DNA of 9,616 bases from positions 1-9,616 of the forward strand of contig JAUXIQ010000047.1 of assembly GCA_030620925.1 (NCBI GenBank), in the 5' to 3' direction. Made by a program: the position numbers and the translations under genes. The notes under the pieces are model-generated. The model saw nothing but the letters and a program-made list of their open reading frames with translations, was not told the origin of the DNA and did not search any database. How positions within the stretch are numbered: position 1 is the first letter of the stretch; the number at the start of each line of letters is the position of its first letter. The stretch comes from Nitrospinota bacterium (GTDB taxonomy: Bacteria > JAUXIQ01). This document shows, piece by piece, positions 6,489 through 9,616 of this stretch.

Positions 6489-6569
6489 CTATTGTAAGCC
6501 CCGCTCCTTAGTTCAATAATTTCTTTAGTGTTGATTAAGCAAGAGGTCCGCCCGGTGCGGGTGATCAGA

Positions 6570-6635
6570 CTACTTAGTGCCTAAACAACCGCAGTCACAG
6601 GATTTTTTCTTAGCTTTCTTCTTCTTTTCAGCCAT
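6570..6635 (-). CDS. 21-residue lysine-rich peptide with CxCxC motif
   Basis: A tiny ORF of 21 codons. The N-terminal half is almost all Lys (MAEKKKKAKKK) and the C-terminal half is SCDCGCLGTK, ending at TAG. The ATG at 6635 is preceded by AAAGGGGGTGATC, which matches the anti-Shine-Dalgarno sequence over about 12 bases with one mismatch, very strong for so short a frame. The CDCGC motif repeats the CTCGC of the ArsR-type regulator encoded just upstream on the same strand (spacer 114 bp). An exact half copy of the regulator's operator lies in that spacer at 6708-6721. I infer a small metal- or metalloid-binding peptide controlled by the regulator. No family is recognised. Codon-level conservation in relatives would settle whether it is translated. 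Confidence 0.65.
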   Translation of the reverse strand: MAEKKKKAKKKSCDCGCLGTK

Positions 6636-6707
6636 ACTCGATCACCCCCTTTCCTGGGTTGATGGTTTTTGCTACCGTCATGCCGGGCGGACCAATCGCC
6701 AGAACAT

Positions 6708-6721
6708 TTAAGTATATTAGT
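6708..6721. promoter_or_regulatory. Operator half-site for the ArsR-type regulator, upstream of the 21-residue peptide gene
   Basis: TTAAGTATATTAGT here is identical over 14 bases to the left arm of the inverted repeat at 7121-7152. It lies 73 bp upstream of the peptide start, in the spacer after the regulator gene. A degenerate partner (ATATAC, 6732-6737, complementary to GTATAT at 6712-6717) follows. On the minus strand the site contains TATACT, which could be a -10 box, but no good -35 is visible. Confidence 0.6.
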
Positions 6722-6749
6722 AAGTCCTTATATATACGGGCAAAAAAAA

Positions 6750-7109
6750 CTACTCCGCTTCGGCTATTTTCTTTTCCACCTCTTCGAGCTCTCTTTTAAG
6801 CGCTTCACGATACCTCTGCAGCGAAGGCAGGCTGCCTTCACAACCACAGGTGCAGATCTGTTCCATTTTGTCCCGGCATTTAACGAGCGCCTCTTCGTTG
6901 ATACTGTAGTGAACCCAGTAGCCATCCCTCTTATTCCTCACTATGTCCGCGCTCTTTAATATCCTCAACTGCTGAGACACGGCGGACTGGCTGACGCCAA
7001 GCTCTTCGGCCAGGGCGTTTACAGTCATGGGGCCCTTCTTCAGCAGCTCAACAATGTTAATCCTGGTGTCCACTGAGAGCACTTTGAATAGTTCAGCAAT
7101 TTCGTTCAT
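6750..7109 (-). CDS. ArsR/SmtB-family transcriptional regulator with C-terminal CTCGC motif
   Basis: A 119-residue winged-helix repressor of the ArsR/SmtB type. MNEIAELFKVLSVDTRINIV (1-20) is the typical alpha1-2 start. MTVNALAEELGVSQSAVSQQ (28-47), continuing LRILKSADIV, is the DNA-reading helix-turn-helix. RNKRDGYWVHYSI (58-70) is the wing. The classic ELCVCDL metal site is absent from the recognition region. Instead Cys78 and a C86-T-C88-G-C90 cluster follow the domain, then a charged helix (LQRYREALKRELEEVEKKIA) that could be a coiled coil. Metal, metalloid or redox sensing by this tail is inferred. The promoter is covered by a long inverted repeat, implying autorepression. AAGGAG lies 8 nt before the ATG. 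It probably controls the peptide gene just downstream. Confidence 0.92.
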   Translation of the reverse strand: MNEIAELFKVLSVDTRINIVELLKKGPMTVNALAEELGVSQSAVSQQLRILKSADIVRNKRDGYWVHYSINEEALVKCRDKMEQICTCGCEGSLPSLQRYREALKRELEEVEKKIAEAE

Positions 7110-7120
7110 CTATTGTCTCC

Positions 7121-7152
7121 TTAAGTATATTAGTTATTACTAATATGCTTAA
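7121..7152. promoter_or_regulatory. ArsR-type operator: 14-bp inverted repeat
   Basis: TTAAGTATATTAGT (7121-7134) and ACTAATATGCTTAA (7139-7152) are inverted copies with one mismatch, around a 4-bp spacer TATT. Position, length and AT-rich ATTA cores are typical of ArsR/SmtB operators. It lies between the -10 box and the ribosome binding site of the regulator gene and overlaps both. A 12-base match to its centre (GTAATAACTAAT on the opposite strand) recurs at 7201-7212. Confidence 0.8.
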
Positions 7153-7169
7153 TCGTATCTAAAAGTCAA
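7140..7169 (-). promoter_or_regulatory. Promoter of the ArsR-type regulator gene
   Basis: On the minus strand, TTGACT (7164-7169, 5 of 6) is followed after 17-18 bp by ATATTA/TATTAG (7140-7146). The -10 region falls inside one arm of the inverted-repeat operator, so bound repressor would block RNA polymerase. Confidence 0.6.
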
Positions 7170-7200
7170 GTGCTTTTTTAAGATCAAGGGAAAATAATTG

Positions 7201-7212
7201 GTAATAACTAAT
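7201..7212. promoter_or_regulatory. Possible second ArsR-type operator fragment
   Basis: GTAATAACTAAT is identical to 12 bases across the centre of the main operator read on its minus strand. It is followed by GCTT, as in the operator's right arm. It lies about 30 bp beyond the -35 box, a position suitable for an auxiliary site. It is AT-rich, so a chance match is possible. Confidence 0.3.
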
Positions 7213-7264
7213 GCTTTGGTACTGTTTTGACTGATAATTTAGCTATTTAGATGAGCAAACACAA

Positions 7265-7570
7265 AAATTTAGGGGGAGCGCTCCCCGCGGAAGACGGGGT
7301 CAAAGGTGAGGGGAAATTTGTTGCTGGCAGAATCGCGGCAAGATGCCGCTCTTACGATGGTGGGTAGTCCCGCTTGCCGCGGGCCCTTCGCTCCGCTCGA
7401 GGGCAAGACTCAGAATGACACGATGCGGAGTGGCAGGTTCACGGCACGCCGTGCTCGAGTTCCTCTCCCTTGACGGGAAGGGATTGGGGAGGGTGATACT
7501 ATTAAATTCACCCCCACCCTATCCCTCCCCTGGTCCCGCTAACCGCGGGACTCAGAATGACAGAGAGAGC
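7265..7570. repeat. GC-rich intergenic dispersed-repeat material with palindromes
   Basis: This stretch has no credible gene but much symmetry. There is a perfect 14-bp palindrome GGGGAGCGCTCCCC (7273-7286), GCGGCA-AGA-TGCCGC (7335-7349) and CACGGC-AC-GCCGTG (7440-7453). GGGAAGGGATTGGGGAGGGTG near 7479-7497 and CACCCCCACCCTATCCCTCCC near 7509-7529 are an imperfect inverted pair. TCCCGC-nnn-CCGCGGG recurs in two copies, each followed by ACTCAGAATGACA (7408-7420 and 7550-7562), and the first copy carries an extra 24 bp or so. The pattern resembles small non-autonomous repeats that occur many times in some genomes. No transposase is present. Confidence 0.55.
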
Positions 7571-7798
7571 GCTTTTGCCATAGCCAAAAACAGAAAGAGA
7601 ATATCCTGCACATACTCCACGCAAATGACAAGTCATGTCGCAAACATTAAAAAAAATGACTGAGTATCTGAAACACGTTTCCAAAGAGAGTAAACTTCGC
7701 CCCGTCAAACAGCCCGCGCGGTATGGAGCACCTTCCGGGCGCGACTAGATGTTGTAGCAGAGGCATTAGTCCCCTATAAATCTGGTGGAAATTCCGGG

Positions 7799-8040
7799 TT
7801 ATCCACGATTTGAAAATATAAAATGCAATTATTCAGATTAAAATAGTCGTAACCTGTGGAAAATAATTAAACCAACTTAAATATTTATCGCATCTACCCA
7901 CGCAAGGGGACTAAAAAGGGATAAACTATTGATAATATGGATATTTAATGGTTGCCTAATTTTTGTGCAATCCGTTACAAATCCTTTTATTTTTGCCATA
8001 AATAGGGGTTTCCCCCAGCGTTTTCCACAACTTTTCCACC
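7799..8040. other. AT-rich region with four DnaA-box-like sites (possible origin-like element)
   Basis: Sites close to TTATCCACA are TTATCCACG (7799-7807, plus), TTTTCCACA (7855-7863, minus), TTTTCCACA (8021-8029, plus) and TTTTCCACC (8032-8040, plus). Each of the first three differs from the consensus at one position and the last at two. The two plus-strand sites at 8021 and 8032 are 11 bp apart, one helical turn. The DNA between is AT-rich and has no gene. No dnaA, dnaN or gyrase gene is in the window, so origin function is only a possibility. Confidence 0.35.
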
Positions 8041-8110
8041 ATTTTTGTTAATAAAGTATTACAACTTTAGCAAGGCTCAATAAATTTAGGGTGTTACGGC
8101 AATTTTACTA

Positions 8111-8159
8111 TTGACAGTTCGACCATTGTATGCAATATTAGTTGTATAATACAATATTA
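8111..8159 (+). promoter_or_regulatory. Promoter and probable operator of the MarR-family gene
   Basis: A consensus TTGACA (8111-8116) is followed by TATTAG (8136-8141, 19-bp spacing) and by a perfect TATAAT (8145-8150) that is too far from it for an ideal pair. TTGTAT-A-ATACAA (8142-8154) is an exact palindrome overlapping the TATAAT, another TTGTAT lies at 8126-8131, and CAATATTA occurs at 8133-8140 and 8152-8159. Such nested repeats over a promoter suit an autoregulating MarR dimer. Confidence 0.6.
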
Positions 8160-8175
8160 ATGGAGGCAATCACAC

Positions 8176-8688
8176 ATGCAAGAGAAAAACGAAGGACAAT
8201 TCATCAGTGACCTTCAGGAGCTTACCGACGATGTCATCCGGGTTTTCCAACTCATGGATCGGGAGGAAAAGAGCCGTTTCGGCGTCACAATGACCCAGAG
8301 CTACGCCCTGCAGAGCATCTACTGCTGCGAAAAGCTTACCATGAATCAGCTCAGCGAGCGGATGGGTCTGGCCACAAGCACCATGACCCGCATAGTGGAC
8401 AACCTAGTTCGCGACGGCTACATCGGAAGGATCAGAGACGATACGGACAGGCGGCTGGTATATGTAACGCTTACCGAAGATGGGCTCAAGCTTGCCGAAC
8501 AGTTGCGTGCCTGCACCACGGAATGTTTTAATAACATTGCGAAAAATATTCCCTCGGGAAACAGGACGACCGTGGTAAACGGCATCAGGGCTTTCCTGGA
8601 GGCCCTGAAATGCGCCTATGCCGAATCATGTGAAGATGTATCCACCGACAAGAAAGTTGAGGAGAAGGTCGGCCAGTCTTCATCCTAG
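8176..8688 (+). CDS. MarR-family transcriptional regulator
   Basis: A 170-residue winged-helix protein. The MarR core is clear: FGVTMTQSYALQSIYCCEKL (35-54), helix-turn-helix MNQLSERMGLATSTMTRIVD (56-75) running into NLVRDGYI, and wing GRIRDDTDRRLVYVTLTEDG (84-103), where the DxxDRR.V.V pattern is the family signature. It is somewhat longer than the usual 140-150 residues, with a polar tail (CEDVSTDKKVEEKVGQSSS) of unknown role. Cysteines at 50, 51, 113, 117, 146 and 152 could allow redox sensing, but that is inference. GGAGG lies 9 nt before the ATG at 8176. The gene ends inside the convergent YqeY-like gene (9-bp overlap of 3' ends). Target genes beyond itself are not evident. Confidence 0.93.
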   Translation: MQEKNEGQFISDLQELTDDVIRVFQLMDREEKSRFGVTMTQSYALQSIYCCEKLTMNQLSERMGLATSTMTRIVDNLVRDGYIGRIRDDTDRRLVYVTLTEDGLKLAEQLRACTTECFNNIAKNIPSGNRTTVVNGIRAFLEALKCAYAESCEDVSTDKKVEEKVGQSSS

Positions 8689-9129
8689 AAGGCGCTTGAC
8701 CGTCTCGTTGACCATCTTGCCGTCAGCCTTACCTTTAACCTCTGCCATAACCGTTCTCATGACATCGCCGAATTTCGGCTCCGCGCCCCCTTCAGACAGT
8801 TCTTCCATTTTCTTCTTGACCAGTTCCTCAACTTCCTCCCCGGATAGCTGTTTGGGCAGGAACTTCTGCACCACTTCTATCTCTTCAAGCAATGATGATG
8901 TATCACGCCCGGCGGATTCCATCCCTTCCAGGGCTTCATGAAGCCGCTTGCGGTAGGATGCAATGATGGGGACAACCTCGTCTTCCTCCAGCTCGCCCTC
9001 GCGGTGCTTTTCCTTTTCCTTCATCTGGATGGCGCTGAGCATCATGCGCACCGCGTTCAGCCCCACCTGATTCTTCTCCTTCATATAGGTTTTCATGGCC
9101 TCCCTCAGCCGCTCTTTGGTCTCGCTCAA
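8680..9129 (-). CDS. yqeY: GatB/YqeY-domain protein
   Basis: A 149-residue, all-helical, highly charged protein of the YqeY family, which resembles the C-terminal tRNA-binding domain of the amidotransferase subunit GatB. Its stand-alone role is poorly defined. Recognisable are KERLREAMKTYMKEKNQVGL (5-24) followed by NAVRMMLSAI, then EDEVVPIIASYRKRLHEALE (49-68), EIEVVQKFLPKQLSGEEVEE (83-102), and KFGDVMRTVMAEVKGKADGK (119-138) followed by MVNETVKRLL. Length is normal for the family. The start is TTG at 9129, 9 nt or so after AAAGGAG; no in-frame ATG fits better, and residues MSETKERLRE match family N-termini. It overlaps the MarR gene by 9 bp at the 3' ends and diverges from the DUF6485-like gene. 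Confidence 0.9.
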   Translation of the reverse strand: MSETKERLREAMKTYMKEKNQVGLNAVRMMLSAIQMKEKEKHREGELEEDEVVPIIASYRKRLHEALEGMESAGRDTSSLLEEIEVVQKFLPKQLSGEEVEELVKKKMEELSEGGAEPKFGDVMRTVMAEVKGKADGKMVNETVKRLLG

Positions 9130-9288
9130 CTCTTCACACTCCTTTCTTATGCAAAATACCTGCAGAGCCCGGTTAGCCCGGGTTATGAAAACAGGGGCCG
9201 AACCGTCATACCCTCCCCCGCATAACCCTCAACCTTATAATATTAACACCTGCAACTCCGCCTCCGCAAGGCAGCAGGGGCCTAATCC

Positions 9289-9317
9289 TTGACTAATGTC
9301 GCCGGCGCGGATACAAT
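9289..9317 (+). promoter_or_regulatory. Sigma-70-type promoter of the DUF6485-like gene
   Basis: TTGACT (9289-9294) and TACAAT (9312-9317) are separated by exactly 17 bp, each matching consensus at 5 of 6 positions. Transcription would begin near 9324, giving a leader of about 50 nt. Confidence 0.7.
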
Positions 9318-9375
9318 CTGTCAAAATGCGAAGTCCGGTTAAATCATATACCAACTTTGAATCAGGGAGGACGAA

Positions 9376-9594
9376 ATGTCACCTGCCCAAGGCCCCGCCG
9401 ACGAATGCCCGAGACTCGAAGAGAATCTCAGCTCATGCAGCTGCACGTATACCTCCTGCCCCAGGAGGGGGCAATGCTGCCTGTGTGTGGTCCATCACCG
9501 GGAGCAGAACCAGTTGCCCGGCTGTTTCTTCCCGCCGGAAATTGAAAAAACCTACGACCGCTCCTACGAGCGGTTCGCTCAACTATACAGCTAA
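9376..9594 (+). CDS. Small Cys-rich DUF6485-like protein
   Basis: A 72-residue soluble protein with eight cysteines: C11, then SCSCTYTSCPRRGQCCLC (20-37, with C21, C23, C28, C34, C35, C37), and C50. The C-terminal part is LPGCFFPPEIEKTYDRSYERF (47-67), and its PPExEKTYDRSxERF ending is what I associate with DUF6485 proteins of anaerobes. The cysteine spacing suggests a metal or iron-sulfur site, but no function is established to my knowledge. GGGAGG lies 6 nt before the ATG at 9376, and a clear promoter lies at 9289-9317. A further gene may start at the very end of the window, so this could be the first gene of an operon. Confidence 0.82.
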   Translation: MSPAQGPADECPRLEENLSSCSCTYTSCPRRGQCCLCVVHHREQNQLPGCFFPPEIEKTYDRSYERFAQLYS

Positions 9595-9601
9595 AAAGAA
9601 C

Positions 9602-9616
9602 GGAGAAACCAGTGAG
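9602..9616 (+). other. Possible ribosome binding site and GTG start of a following gene
   Basis: GGAG (9602-9605) lies 6 nt before a GTG at 9612-9614, 18 bp after the stop of the DUF6485-like gene. Only one full codon and part of the next are visible, so nothing can be said about the product. Confidence 0.25.

Noticed and set aside
7343-7663. 106-codon frame across the repeat block
   Set aside because: It reads through palindromic repeats, with composition dictated by them; no start signal or domain.
7656-7748. 30-codon frame on the plus strand beginning MTEYLKHVSKES
   Set aside because: Composition looks protein-like but there is no ribosome binding site ahead of the ATG, no neighbour linkage and no known family; treated as chance.
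7110-8175. Possible CRISPR array or tRNA gene in the gene-free kilobase
   Set aside because: No regularly spaced repeat-spacer pattern and no cloverleaf arms or CCA end could be found on either strand.
9168-9182. Hairpin CCCGG-ttagc-CCGGG in the leader of the YqeY-like gene
   Set aside because: Only 5 bp of stem and no T run; could be a minor leader structure but not supportable as a regulatory element.

Overview
The window looks like chromosomal DNA of an anaerobic or microaerophilic bacterium with moderate GC and strong Shine-Dalgarno signals (many AGGAGG-type sites, some GTG and TTG starts). Gene content (UbiD/UbiX pair, FabK/nitronate monooxygenase-type flavoprotein, flavoredoxin-like protein, TauE/SafE permease, DUF6485-like Cys protein, acyl-CoA dehydrogenase remnant, many CxC proteins) would fit a sediment-type anaerobe such as Dehalococcoidia or Desulfobacterota. 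This placement is a guess from gene content, because no rRNA or other marker is present.

Layout. 1-1626 (minus): the start of ubiX and the whole of a ubiD-family decarboxylase, in one operon. 1815-2923 (minus): a TauE/SafE permease followed by a small rhodanese that appears to be a selenoprotein. Its reading frame crosses two TGA codons that sit exactly where the CxC of this rhodanese type is expected (U65-T-U67), and a GC-rich hairpin follows directly. 3095-4723 (plus): an FMN-dependent FabK/NMO-type enzyme and a flavin-reductase-like protein. 5011-5967 (plus): a stand-alone GDP-mannose dehydratase/reductase-like SDR. 6030-7152 (minus): a small cysteine cluster. It holds an ArsR-type regulator with a C-terminal CTCGC motif, a 21-residue peptide ending in a CDCGC motif, an eroded acyl-CoA dehydrogenase 3' fragment, and a 72-residue Cys-rich coiled-coil protein. 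The regulator has a 14+14 bp inverted-repeat operator over its own promoter, and an exact copy of one arm lies upstream of the 21-residue peptide.

7153-8175 is about 1 kb without a credible gene. It contains GC-rich palindromic dispersed-repeat material (7265-7570), then an AT-rich stretch with four DnaA-box-like sites (7799-8040), then the promoter/operator of a MarR gene. 8176-9616: a MarR regulator (plus) overlapping tail-to-tail with a YqeY-like protein (minus), then a DUF6485-like Cys-rich protein (plus) with a good sigma-70 promoter.

The two observations most worth pursuing are the UxU rhodanese paired with a TauE/SafE permease, and the CxCGC regulator/peptide/coiled-coil cluster with its repeated operator.
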